Assembly (NCBI RefSeq): GCF_019704555.1
Contig: NZ_AP024745.1
Location: 10,088,501-10,152,500 of the forward strand
DNA: 64,000 bases
Reading direction: 5' to 3'
Source of the DNA: Actinoplanes sp. L3-i22
Lineage (GTDB): Bacteria; Actinomycetota; Actinomycetes; Mycobacteriales; Micromonosporaceae
Position 1 is the first letter of the stretch. Each line of letters opens with the position of its first letter. Shown piece after piece: positions 17,660-25,866 of this stretch. The translations under genes were made by a program, and so were the position numbers. The notes beneath the pieces were generated by a model. It was given only the letters and a program-made list of their open reading frames with translations, searched no databases and had not been told where the DNA came from.

Positions 17660-17738
17660 CGGTGTCCGTTCCTTGTTCCGGATGAGAGAGATGGCTTCCC
17701 GCTGAGAAAGTTCTGGGAAGCGAGATCAAGCTGGCCTC

Positions 17739-17771
17739 GCCGGATGAACCGGGAGTTAACAAGATCAAGAG
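17739..17771 (-). promoter_or_regulatory. PHO-box-like direct repeats upstream of the phosphatase gene
   Basis: Read on the minus strand, three adjoining 11-mers are CTCTTGATCTT, GTTAACTCCCG and GTTCATCCGGC. The last fits the Streptomyces PhoP direct-repeat consensus G(G/T)TCAYYYR(G/C)G at 10 of 11 positions. The repeats lie about 80-112 nt upstream of the start codon. A closely similar set is found upstream of the HupE-like gene. Confidence 0.65.
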
Positions 17772-17796
17772 CGACGGTGGCACCCACCGGAAGACC

Positions 17797-19002
17797 TCAG
17801 CCCTGCGTGATCCGCTGCACGAACCAGATCAGCCCCATCACGGACACACCGGCCGAAATGATTCCGGTGGTCCACAGGCCGGCCCGGGGTGACCTACGTC
17901 GCAGGACGATGAGCAGCGGAAAGACCAGAGCGATGAGACTCAGTTGGACGGTCTCGATGCCCACGTTGAACACGAGCAGAGACCAGAGCAACGTCCAGGA
18001 GAACGCCTCGTCGATGCCGAGTGCCCCGGCGAAGCCGAGACCGTGCACCAGACCGAAGCAGAACACCACGCCGAGGCGGATCCACCCGGCCCGGTCGAGG
18101 CTGAAGTGCCCGCCGCCGCTCTCCAGGTCGGCGACGTGAACGCCGTGCTGCCGCAGCCGCCACAGGTGCCAGGCGGCGACGACGGCGATGGACAGCGCGA
18201 TGATCGGCTCCACGACCGCGGCCGGTGCGTCGACCAGACCCAGCGCGGCCAGCATGAACGTGACCGAGTGCGCCGCGGTGAACGCGGTGGCGGCCAGCAC
18301 GATCTCGCGCAGCCGTCGCGAGCCGGCGATCAGCGCCAGCAGGAACAGGATGTGGTCGATACCGGTCAGCAGATGCTCCGCGCCGAGCAGGAAGAACTCA
18401 CCGAACCGCTGCTCCCACGACTGCCCGGTGGAGAAGCTCGGCTGGCCGGTGTCGAGCGCGGCACTACCGGTGCGACCGTCCAGTTCGTACGTGACGATGG
18501 TTTTCGCGCCCTTGATGTAGGTCTCGCTGTCCGGAAAGAGCGCACTGCGCACCTCGTGCGCGTCCGAGGCCTTCGGGCAGGTCCAATCCAGGATCAGGGT
18601 GGCGTACGGGACGGCCTCCCGCACGCCCGTCGTGAAGTCCCCCACCGGCGACGCCACGCAGTCCACGCCCGCCGACCGCACGCCGAACCGCTCGGTGACG
18701 TAGCGGACCGCGGAGTCCCGGTGCGCGTTCAGCGCCGTGCCCATCGCCGCGTCGTCCTCGGCCTCGAACGCGTCCGTGCCGGCCCGGAACAGCGGGTCGT
18801 CCTTCTCGTAGTCCGCGGCCGAGACGATGAACAGGTCGTACTCCAGCTCTACCGAAGTCCGGACGTGACCCGCGTCTCCCGCGGTCACGTCGACGTAGAC
18901 GGTCGAGCTGAAGCCGTGGGCGAGCACCGGCCCGGCACTCAGGAGGACGGTCGCCGTGGCGGCGACCCCCAGGACGGCGGCGGCAATGACACGGCGCAAC
19001 AC
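17797..19002 (-). CDS. HupE/UreJ-like membrane protein with secreted N-terminal domain
   Basis: 401 residues from GTG 19002, which has GAAGGAG six bases upstream. A signal peptide (to about residue 28, ending VLAHG) precedes a roughly 170-residue extracytoplasmic domain, then the HupE/UreJ_2 membrane domain with GAEHLLTGIDHILF, TAAHSVTF, FGLVHGLGFA and FNVGIE. Histidines and acidic residues in these helices bind metal in HupE-type Ni2+ permeases. The repeats upstream resemble PHO boxes and no hydrogenase or urease genes are near, so a nickel role is doubtful. A link with phosphate starvation is inference from the promoter only. Confidence 0.75.
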   Translation of the reverse strand: MLRRVIAAAVLGVAATATVLLSAGPVLAHGFSSTVYVDVTAGDAGHVRTSVELEYDLFIVSAADYEKDDPLFRAGTDAFEAEDDAAMGTALNAHRDSAVRYVTERFGVRSAGVDCVASPVGDFTTGVREAVPYATLILDWTCPKASDAHEVRSALFPDSETYIKGAKTIVTYELDGRTGSAALDTGQPSFSTGQSWEQRFGEFFLLGAEHLLTGIDHILFLLALIAGSRRLREIVLAATAFTAAHSVTFMLAALGLVDAPAAVVEPIIALSIAVVAAWHLWRLRQHGVHVADLESGGGHFSLDRAGWIRLGVVFCFGLVHGLGFAGALGIDEAFSWTLLWSLLVFNVGIETVQLSLIALVFPLLIVLRRRSPRAGLWTTGIISAGVSVMGLIWFVQRITQG

Positions 19003-19040
19003 GGTGGCTCCTTCAGATATGGCCTGAGCACCGTGCACGC

Positions 19041-19073
19041 CGTCGGTGAACAAGATCAAGACGGTAGGCGAAC
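19041..19073 (-). promoter_or_regulatory. PHO-box-like direct repeats upstream of the HupE-like gene
   Basis: On the minus strand three contiguous 11-mers read GTTCGCCTACC, GTCTTGATCTT and GTTCACCGACG. The outer two fit the Streptomyces PhoP direct-repeat consensus at 9-10 of 11 positions. They end 38 nt before the GTG start. The middle unit and the start of the next (CTTGATCTTGTT) are identical to the region upstream of the phosphatase gene. Confidence 0.65.
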
Positions 19074-19165
19074 CGCTGGCGACAAGGTGTTCCCGCCCTC
19101 TTGAAAAGGCCCGGATCCGGTGTAGGAAGGGGCGTCACCACCCCCCACCACGAGGCAGATTCCCC

Positions 19166-19828
19166 TTGCGCCACCCGTTCCGGGCCGTCGCCGTTCTCGC
19201 CGCGGCCGCCATGCTGATCACCGGGTGCGGCTCCGGCGACGACTGGTCCGAGCCGCACGCCGCGCCGACCCCGATCGGCTCCCTCGCCCCGGGTTTCCTG
19301 GCGCCCTCGGCCAGCCCCGCGCCGGAGAGCACGATCACGCCCGCGCCGGGTTCGTGGTCCGGTGTGCACCCGCCCGCCGGCTACCGGGTGGTGCTGCTCA
19401 CCGTCGGCGACGACGCGCCGACAAAGGCGCTGGTCACCGCCGTGAAATCATGGGCCGAAGCCGAAAAAGCCGATTTGCGGACGATCAATGCCAGCGCTCA
19501 TGATCCGGTCCCGGGGATCAGTGCGGCGGTCGGCCTCAACCCGGATCTGATCGTCAGCGCCGGTGACTCCCTGGTCGACCCGCTGGCCCTGGTCACCGCC
19601 AGCCACCTGGACCAGCAGTTCCTGGTCGTCGGCGCCGAGCTGGCCGAGCCCACCGCGAACGTCACCGCCACCGACTGGGCCGGCGCGTCGTTCCGCGGCG
19701 AGGGCCTGGGGTCGGCCACCAGCTACGACCCGGCGTCGTTCACCGCCGAGCGCTGCGACAACGCCATCCGCGCGGGCGTCGCCGCCGTCCTCCACAACGT
19801 CACCGGCGTCATCGTCTGGCTCAGCTAG
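19166..19828 (+). CDS. BMP-family-like lipoprotein
   Basis: 220 residues from TTG 19166 (GAGG about 9 nt upstream). The N-terminus RHPFRAVAVLAAAAMLITGC is a lipoprotein signal with lipobox ITGC. After a proline-rich linker, residues 70-220 resemble half of a basic-membrane-protein/periplasmic binding fold (VVLLTVGDD, then LNPDLIVSAGDSLVDPL). These bind nucleosides or other small ligands, but the domain is short for the family and there is no permease nearby, so ligand and role are unknown. Confidence 0.65.
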   Translation: MRHPFRAVAVLAAAAMLITGCGSGDDWSEPHAAPTPIGSLAPGFLAPSASPAPESTITPAPGSWSGVHPPAGYRVVLLTVGDDAPTKALVTAVKSWAEAEKADLRTINASAHDPVPGISAAVGLNPDLIVSAGDSLVDPLALVTASHLDQQFLVVGAELAEPTANVTATDWAGASFRGEGLGSATSYDPASFTAERCDNAIRAGVAAVLHNVTGVIVWLS

Positions 19829-19896
19829 CTCGGCAAGAACAATGTGGACGGACAACCGTCCGGCCGGCGCAAGGCCGACCGGACGATCCCTCCTAC

Positions 19897-20085
19897 GCCG
19901 GCGCAAAACCGGCCACATGCGGTGAGAAACCCAGGCCGGCTCGAAACCAGCCGGCCACATGCGGTGAGAAACCCAGGCCGGCTCGAAACCGGCCGGCCAC
20001 GTGCAGGGAGAACCTAGGCCGGCTCGAAACCGGCCGGCCACGTGCAGGGAGAACCTAGGCCGGCTCGAATCCGGCCACGTGCAGC
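19897..20085. repeat. 41-42 bp tandem repeats overlapping the 3' end of the S8/S53-like protease gene
   Basis: GGCTCGAA cores start at 19938, 19980, 20021 and 20062, giving four units of 41-42 bp plus a partial copy near 19900. The rightmost unit contains the last codons and the TAG stop of the protease gene, so the array looks like repeated duplication of the gene's 3' end into the non-coding flank. Confidence 0.8.
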
Positions 20086-22898
20086 GAGAACGCCCGGATC
20101 GACCCAACGTCCGACCCGGCCCGGTCAGCCACGTGGAACGTCCACGTCCCGTCAACCGGCGACACCCGCAGATCGGCCAACGGATCCGCCGGCCGCCACG
20201 AGCCCGTGAACGGCGCGTTCGCCGACGACGCGGAACTGAACGGCGTAGCCGCGGCATCGTCGAACACCACCTGGCACAGGTTGTTCCCGCCACCCCCGGT
20301 CCGGGCGAACAGCGTCGCGGTCCGGCCGTCCGGCCCGGTCAACGTGCCGACCAGGTCACCGACGAAGGTGTGATCGAGGCCGACCGTAGCCGAAGCCGTG
20401 TCGGTCGAGCACGCCGTGCCGTCGATCGAGAAGGTCAGCGACGACGCGTACCCGACCCCGCTGACGGCCACCGTGGCCGAGATCCCGGTCGGGTCGTTGT
20501 CCGGAATCGCGACCGGCGGCCCGGCATAGGCGAAGTCGGTCACGGCCGTCGCGGGTTGACCGGTCGGCACCACCACGGTGCTGCTGGTCGGCGACAGGAA
20601 CCCGGCGAACGAGATCTTCACGGTCAGCCGGACCGGCTTGCCGAGCGGATATCCGGCGGCCAGTTTCAGCGTGAAGTTCTTCGACTTCGTGGCGCCCGCG
20701 GCGAGGTTCCCGTACGACGCGGCGTGCGGCGTGACGGTCGCCCGCGCGTCGTCGGCGTCGACGACCACGCTGACCCCGGTCGCCGTACCGTCGCCGATGT
20801 TGATCGCCGGAAGCGCGACCGTCGCGTTCTCCCCCGGCTCCAGATAGGCGTCGCCGTCCCCGGTGACCGGGGTGACCGTCGGCGTGCCCGCTTTGACCAG
20901 CGGCTGCGGGGTGGCGCCGGTGTTGCGCAGCAGCAGGTCGGCCCGGACCACGCCGTTGCCGGTGCGGTTGTCGTAGCCGGTGGGGGCCAGGTCGAGGGCG
21001 GTCCCGGTGAGCGCGGAACGGATCTCCGCGTTGGTCATCCCGGGGTTGCCGGAGAGCGCGAGCGCGGCGATCGCGGCGGCGTGCGGCGCGGCGGCCGAGG
21101 TACCGAAGAACGGCGCGAAGTCGGGGATCGAGGTCAGCACCCCGTCGGCCGCGGTGATCTCCGGCTTGTTCCGGACCGAGCCGCCGGTCGAGCTGAAGTT
21201 CCCGGGGGTCAGCGGGGTCCCGTCGGCGTTGAAGAAGACCCGCCGCGGCCCGTCCGAGGTGAACCGTTCCGGCTTGGTCTGCTTGGTGAAGACGTTCGGG
21301 TACGGCCCGGCCGGGTTCGGCGGGTCGCCGTCCTCCAGGTCGAACGGCAGCGGCGCGGCGGCCGGCGCCGCGGCGACCGAGAACGCGCCCACGGCGGCGC
21401 TGTGCCCCCGGGTGATGCCGGGCGTCGAGAATGCCTTGAGCGTCCCGTCGGGCGAGTCCGCGAACCGGCCACGGAACACGCTGAGCTGGAAGTACCGGTC
21501 GGCGCCGGAGTACTTCACCACGGCCAGCTTCTGGTTGCTCCCGGCTCCGGTGGCGAGGATCTCGAACGGATCGTCGTTGCCGTCCTGGGTGTCCTGGGAG
21601 AAGTCGGAGACGTTCCCGGCGGCGTCGATCAGGTAGAGGTCGTAGTCGTTGGCCGACGCGCCGAGCGGGTCCGCCCACCAGAGCGCGGTCACGCAGTTCG
21701 CGCTGCCCGGCGAGAGCGGGTCGAAGACCTGCACGCCGGCGCCCGGGTCGAAGTCGTGCGCCTCGCCGGCGAACTTGCCGATCCCCCTACCGGAGGCGGC
21801 GAAGTCGCCCTCCCAGTTGCCGGCGGTCCCGTCGAGCGTGTTGCCCTCGTTGCCGGCCGAGCTGAAGTAGAAGCCGCCGTCGGCGATCACGGCGTTGACC
21901 GCCTGCGCGGGCAGGCCGTCCTGGAACGGGCTCTCGTGGTAGTACACGACGTCGTCCACGATGATGTCGCAGCCGGCGGTGAACCGCAGCGCCCGGATGT
22001 TCTCCGCGAAGCTCGCCTCGCTGGTGAACGCGGTGGCGAAGCCGAGCTTCGCGTTCGGCACCAGGTCGTGGATGATCTCCAGCATCGCGGTGCCCTCGTC
22101 GCCGTCGCCCTCCTGGCCGGTGAGCACGTCGAGGTCGGCCGGCAGGTCGCCGCTGGCCTGGGACGCGGCGAGCGAGTCGACGCCGTCGGAGAGCGCGCAG
22201 ACCTTCACGCCGGTGCCGGTGACCTTGTATCTGGTGCGCGCGGTGTCGGCGGCGTGCGTGCGGTCGCCCTCGGAGACGACCGAGCCCTGGTCGGCCGCGA
22301 CCGCGGCGATCTTCGCCGTGGCGGCCCGCACCGCGCCCTCGACCCGGGCCTCCCGGGTCTCCTTCGACTCCGCGGCGGGCCTGCTCCGCAGATCGGTCTC
22401 GTGTGCGCTGATCAGGCCGTGCGCGATGCTGACCCCGGTCACGTCGGACCAGCCGGCGATCGTGGTCAGGGCGCCCAGCGGCGCTTCGACGAGCACCGTC
22501 CCGGTCGCCGCGGACGGGTACCGGATGCCGGCGCCCACCTTGCGCAGCCGGCCGAGCAGGTCGTCGCCGATCTTCGCGGCGTGCACCTCGACCCGGGTGG
22601 TGCCGGACTTGGTGACCTCGACGCCGGTGCCCAGCCGGGGCAGCGCGCTCGCCGCGACCTTGCCGCTCCGCTGCCGCAGCTCGACGGCGAGCCGGCTGTC
22701 CAGCTTCCGCTCGGCGCCGGACAGTGACTTCTTCAGGTCCTGCAATGCCGCGATCTGCCCATATGCCCGATCAGTGACATCTTCTGGTCCCTTCGCGCCG
22801 GCTCCCTGCGCCCCGATGCCCACCACCAGCATCCCGGCCGCACATCCGATCACCACACGCCGCAGTCCACGTCCTCTAGCTCCCAAGACATCCCCCAC
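20055..22898 (-). CDS. secreted subtilase-clan protease with Glu at the usual His position
   Basis: 947 residues with a signal peptide (about 1-35) and a 170-residue propeptide-like region. The catalytic domain (about 225-660) has D238 in ALSDGVDS, the oxyanion N350 in SSAGNEGN and nucleophile S601 in FFGTSAAAPHAAA. Where S8 proteases have HGTHVA, this reads DEGTAMLEIIHD, so Glu268 replaces histidine, recalling the Ser-Glu-Asp triad of sedolisins (S53). The C-terminus has a CARDB-like beta domain (about 690-800) and a P/homoB-like domain (about 830-947). GTG 22898 is the longest start; TTG 22886, preceded by GGGGG, is an alternative. It is probably exported. Confidence 0.8.
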   Translation of the reverse strand: MGDVLGARGRGLRRVVIGCAAGMLVVGIGAQGAGAKGPEDVTDRAYGQIAALQDLKKSLSGAERKLDSRLAVELRQRSGKVAASALPRLGTGVEVTKSGTTRVEVHAAKIGDDLLGRLRKVGAGIRYPSAATGTVLVEAPLGALTTIAGWSDVTGVSIAHGLISAHETDLRSRPAAESKETREARVEGAVRAATAKIAAVAADQGSVVSEGDRTHAADTARTRYKVTGTGVKVCALSDGVDSLAASQASGDLPADLDVLTGQEGDGDEGTAMLEIIHDLVPNAKLGFATAFTSEASFAENIRALRFTAGCDIIVDDVVYYHESPFQDGLPAQAVNAVIADGGFYFSSAGNEGNTLDGTAGNWEGDFAASGRGIGKFAGEAHDFDPGAGVQVFDPLSPGSANCVTALWWADPLGASANDYDLYLIDAAGNVSDFSQDTQDGNDDPFEILATGAGSNQKLAVVKYSGADRYFQLSVFRGRFADSPDGTLKAFSTPGITRGHSAAVGAFSVAAAPAAAPLPFDLEDGDPPNPAGPYPNVFTKQTKPERFTSDGPRRVFFNADGTPLTPGNFSSTGGSVRNKPEITAADGVLTSIPDFAPFFGTSAAAPHAAAIAALALSGNPGMTNAEIRSALTGTALDLAPTGYDNRTGNGVVRADLLLRNTGATPQPLVKAGTPTVTPVTGDGDAYLEPGENATVALPAINIGDGTATGVSVVVDADDARATVTPHAASYGNLAAGATKSKNFTLKLAAGYPLGKPVRLTVKISFAGFLSPTSSTVVVPTGQPATAVTDFAYAGPPVAIPDNDPTGISATVAVSGVGYASSLTFSIDGTACSTDTASATVGLDHTFVGDLVGTLTGPDGRTATLFARTGGGGNNLCQVVFDDAAATPFSSASSANAPFTGSWRPADPLADLRVSPVDGTWTFHVADRAGSDVGSIRAFSLHVAGFEPA

Positions 22899-23093
22899 TG
22901 ACGAACATCGATTCGATGCTCGTGAATGTTAGTTGCCTTCAGAGATCAACAGAACGTGTAACAGCCGATCACTCTCGGTCTTAACAATCAAGATCCGATG
23001 ATGTACGGACATAGCCCCGTGAACCGGAACACCCACGGATCACGGATCCCCACCAGCGGCGAGACCCGGCAAACCACCCCGAGCCGGCGGGTC

Positions 23094-23540
23094 CTAGGCG
23101 GGAGCCGGCGGATCCTGGGCGAGCCCGCGGAAGACCGCGCCGCAGACGTCGAGGCAGTGCGCCAGCACCACATCCGCGGGTAGCAGCTCGGTCGTGGTGA
23201 ACACGAAGGCCTCCCGGTCGACCCGCTCGACCGAGTCGACGATCGGCGCCGCGGCCAGCGTCTCCTCGAAGACATCGGTGCCCGGGTTGGACAGGTCGAA
23301 CCAGATCAGTGCCTCGTCGCCGAAGCTCAGCCCCCACTCCAGGCCGTCGGAGGTGCTCAGGCCCAGCGAGTGCGGCAGGTAGGCGAGCGCCGGATCCCGC
23401 GGCAGCCGGGCCAGCGCCTCGGCCACCACCGGGCGCCCGGCCAGCGCGTCGCCTGCCCAGAAGTGCCAGCCCTCGCTGCCGGGGCGCGATTCGACACCGT
23501 CGACCGCCCAGCCCGGACGCGAACGTCGTAACCAGCTCAT
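23094..23540 (-). CDS. small acidic protein, candidate immunity protein for the upstream toxin
   Basis: 148 residues, no signal peptide, no membrane segment, acidic (DGLEWGLSFGDEALIWFDLS, then GTDVFEETLAAAP). I do not recognise a family. It starts 55 bp after the stop of a secreted protein with a nuclease-like C-terminus and runs in the same direction. Position, size, acidity and cytoplasmic location suit an immunity protein that neutralises that toxin. Start ATG 23540 has only a weak Shine-Dalgarno. It could also be an unrelated small protein. Confidence 0.55.
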   Translation of the reverse strand: MSWLRRSRPGWAVDGVESRPGSEGWHFWAGDALAGRPVVAEALARLPRDPALAYLPHSLGLSTSDGLEWGLSFGDEALIWFDLSNPGTDVFEETLAAAPIVDSVERVDREAFVFTTTELLPADVVLAHCLDVCGAVFRGLAQDPPAPA

Positions 23541-23559
23541 CGGCTCACTATCGGGTAAG

Positions 23560-23585
23560 GGGGCCCGGTGTCGCCACCGGGCCCC
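23560..23585 (-). promoter_or_regulatory. hairpin between toxin-like gene and candidate immunity gene
   Basis: GGGGCCCGGT (23560-23569) and ACCGGGCCCC (23576-23585) form a perfect 10-bp stem with a 6-nt loop, without a following T-run. It may reduce read-through or stabilise mRNA between the two genes. Confidence 0.55.
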
Positions 23586-23595
23586 GCGGTCGGGG

Positions 23596-25755
23596 TCAGG
23601 GGTAGAACGAGCCGTTCGACGGGTAGATCTTGAACGGGATCCGCTTGGTCCGCAGACAGTCGAGCAGGTCCTGCGGGATGTCCAGGGTGCCGTCGGCGCC
23701 CGGCAGGAAGTGCCACAAAACGTCGTCCACCTTGCCGTTGTCCAGCGCCCACCGGTCCTGCTCGCACTGCTTCAGGTAGCCGGTCTTGTTGTCCTTGCTC
23801 GGGTGCGGGCGACCGGTCTTCACCTCGTGCAGCTTGAGCGGCGGCCCGGTCTCCAGGAAGTCCGGCTCGCGGGCCGCGTTCGGGAACGGCACCCCGCCGG
23901 TCTCGAACCGCGCGTCCTTGCCGATCTTGCCGGGGACGTTCCCGAGGATCTCCTCGATGACGTACTTCTCGCCGGCCTTCCAGCCGCGGATCCACGGGAT
24001 CGCGGCGGGCGGCGGCGTGACCGCCGAGGTCAGCGCGTCGGCCAGCCGGTTCAGGCTGTTCTTGCCGTTGGCCGCCATCCGCAGAATGATGTTGTCGGCG
24101 AAGCCCGCGTCGGTGAACCGGCCGTACCGGCCGACCATGATGGTCTTGAGCGTGAGGATCTTGACGCTGTCCGAGATCTTGCTGTACTTCGCGACGAACG
24201 TGGCGACCTTGTCCAGCCGGTGCAGGTACTTGGCCACGAACTTGGCCGCCTTACCGGGGATCGCGACCGCGTCACCGACGTAGGGGACCAGCCCCATCAC
24301 CGACAGCCCGGCGCCGACCCAGTCCTGATTGATCAGACCGGCGATGGTGTCCCGCAGGTCCGCCAGGCCACCGAGGACCCAGCCGACCACCGGGATCAGG
24401 CTCAGCCCGCCGGAGCACAGGTAGCCCGACAGCCACGCCATCGAGTCCTTCGGCTTGAAATCACCGGCGATCAAACCCACCACAAAATCGCTGACGTACG
24501 TCCATTTGCTGACCCGCTCGTCGGCGACCGTCGGGTCCAGTCCCTGGTCCTCGGCGTGCGCCACCTCGTAGGCGTCGGCGATCGCGTCCCCGTCGGTGTC
24601 GGCCGACAGCGGATCGGTGTAGTAGTCGCTGATCTCCACCAGGTCGCTGAGCCCGTCCCCGTCGGAGTCCGGGTTCGCGGGATCGGTCCCGGTGTCGTCG
24701 ACCTCGGTCCCGTCGAGGATGCCGTCCCCGTCGGTGTCGGTGTCGGTCGGCGTGGTCGGCACCGGCGAGGTCGGCTCGCTGACCGGCGGCGGCGGGTTGT
24801 CCGCCACCAGCGGGTTCCGGCCCTGGGCCACCTCGGCGCCGTCGGCCAGCCCGTCCCCGTCGGTGTCCGGATCGGTCAGTTTCGTGCCGAGCTCCTGCTC
24901 GCGCAGGTTGGTCAGGCCGTCGCCGTCGGCGTCCTCGGCCCCGTCGGTCACGCCGTCGCCGTCGGAGTCCGGGTTGTTCGGCCGGGTGAACGTCGCGAGC
25001 TGCTCGATCTCGGTGAGGTCGGTCAGCCCGTCGCCGTCCGAGTCGGCGACCAGCGGGCTCGAGCCGAACCGCAGCTCGGTCACGTCCACCACGCCGTCGG
25101 CGTCGTGGTCGCCCTCGTAGGTGATCCCGAACCGGCCGAGCACCGCGAAGCCGTTCTTCCAGCTCTCCGCGGCGTACTCGGTGGCGTCCTCCGGGTCGGC
25201 CTCGCCGAGCTGCTCGTCGGCGTTCTTGAGCGCCTTCTTCGCCTTCGTCAGGTCGGCCTGCGCGTCGGCGAGACCGGCGGGCGCCGGCGGCGCCGGGCTG
25301 ATCACGGTCCACGGCCCGACGATCGCCTGGGCGTCCTGCACGGACGCGTCGGCGAGCAGCCGGACCCCGGTCAGCGACGAGACCAGCGCGTCCAGGTACG
25401 GCTGCTTCTCGTCGGCGTCGTCCTCGAGCTCGTCCAGCAGCTCGCCGAGGTTGCCGAACGCCTTCTTCGCGTCGGTCGCGGTCTTGAGCCGGGCCCCGTC
25501 GAAGTACCGGGTGTCCAGGTCGTCGACGACCGGCTGGAGCTTCTCCCGGGTGTCCTCGCTGTCGAAGTACGGCGCGACCCGGGTGGTCGCGTCGCGGACG
25601 TAGGTGGGCGCGTCCCGGGTGTACTTCGCGGCCGGGATCTTCTTGACCGCGGTCTCCCAGTCCAGGTCGGCCGCGTACGCGGGTGACGCGACCAGGAAGG
25701 TCGAGACCAGGGCGGCGACGGACCCGAGGATCCCCGCCTTTCGGGCAGCACGCAT
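23596..25755 (-). CDS. secreted polymorphic-toxin-like protein: calcium repeats plus PD-(D/E)xK-type nuclease tail
   Basis: 719 residues; ATG 25755 has GGGGAGG five bases upstream. Signal peptide to about residue 29; a helical region (30-210); thrombospondin type-3-like Ca2+-binding repeats of DSDGDGxxD type (about 215-400); a hydrophobic pre-toxin-like segment (425-510, with LSLIPVVGWVLGGLAD and GLVPYVGDAVAIPGKAAK); and a C-terminal 130-residue domain with REPDF (630-634), LHEVKTG (642-648) and Q663-x-x-x-R, the pattern of restriction-endonuclease-fold toxins. It probably acts on nucleic acid of competing cells (inference). The next gene is a possible immunity protein. Confidence 0.7.
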   Translation of the reverse strand: MRAARKAGILGSVAALVSTFLVASPAYAADLDWETAVKKIPAAKYTRDAPTYVRDATTRVAPYFDSEDTREKLQPVVDDLDTRYFDGARLKTATDAKKAFGNLGELLDELEDDADEKQPYLDALVSSLTGVRLLADASVQDAQAIVGPWTVISPAPPAPAGLADAQADLTKAKKALKNADEQLGEADPEDATEYAAESWKNGFAVLGRFGITYEGDHDADGVVDVTELRFGSSPLVADSDGDGLTDLTEIEQLATFTRPNNPDSDGDGVTDGAEDADGDGLTNLREQELGTKLTDPDTDGDGLADGAEVAQGRNPLVADNPPPPVSEPTSPVPTTPTDTDTDGDGILDGTEVDDTGTDPANPDSDGDGLSDLVEISDYYTDPLSADTDGDAIADAYEVAHAEDQGLDPTVADERVSKWTYVSDFVVGLIAGDFKPKDSMAWLSGYLCSGGLSLIPVVGWVLGGLADLRDTIAGLINQDWVGAGLSVMGLVPYVGDAVAIPGKAAKFVAKYLHRLDKVATFVAKYSKISDSVKILTLKTIMVGRYGRFTDAGFADNIILRMAANGKNSLNRLADALTSAVTPPPAAIPWIRGWKAGEKYVIEEILGNVPGKIGKDARFETGGVPFPNAAREPDFLETGPPLKLHEVKTGRPHPSKDNKTGYLKQCEQDRWALDNGKVDDVLWHFLPGADGTLDIPQDLLDCLRTKRIPFKIYPSNGSFYP

Positions 25756-25866
25756 GAAGCCTCCCCCGTGTGCGTCACCGGAGGTCGGTGACCGCTGGGC
25801 AGACTATCGATGGGCCTGAATGCGTGCAATAGAGCTAGATAAATATGAAAATGAGCTCGGCGGGGG

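Noticed and set aside
14342..18139. A very long plus-strand open frame (over 1,200 codons) opposite the WxLIP-like, phosphatase and HupE-like genes
   Set aside because: It runs antisense to genes with clear domains, its translation is low-complexity (Arg/Gly/Val-rich), and it begins in the 17-bp repeats. High GC makes such antisense frames common.
23596..25755. Calling the DSDGDG protein simply an adhesin or dockerin-like protein
   Set aside because: The repeats end at residue 400; the hydrophobic middle and EVK-containing tail are better explained by a toxin architecture.
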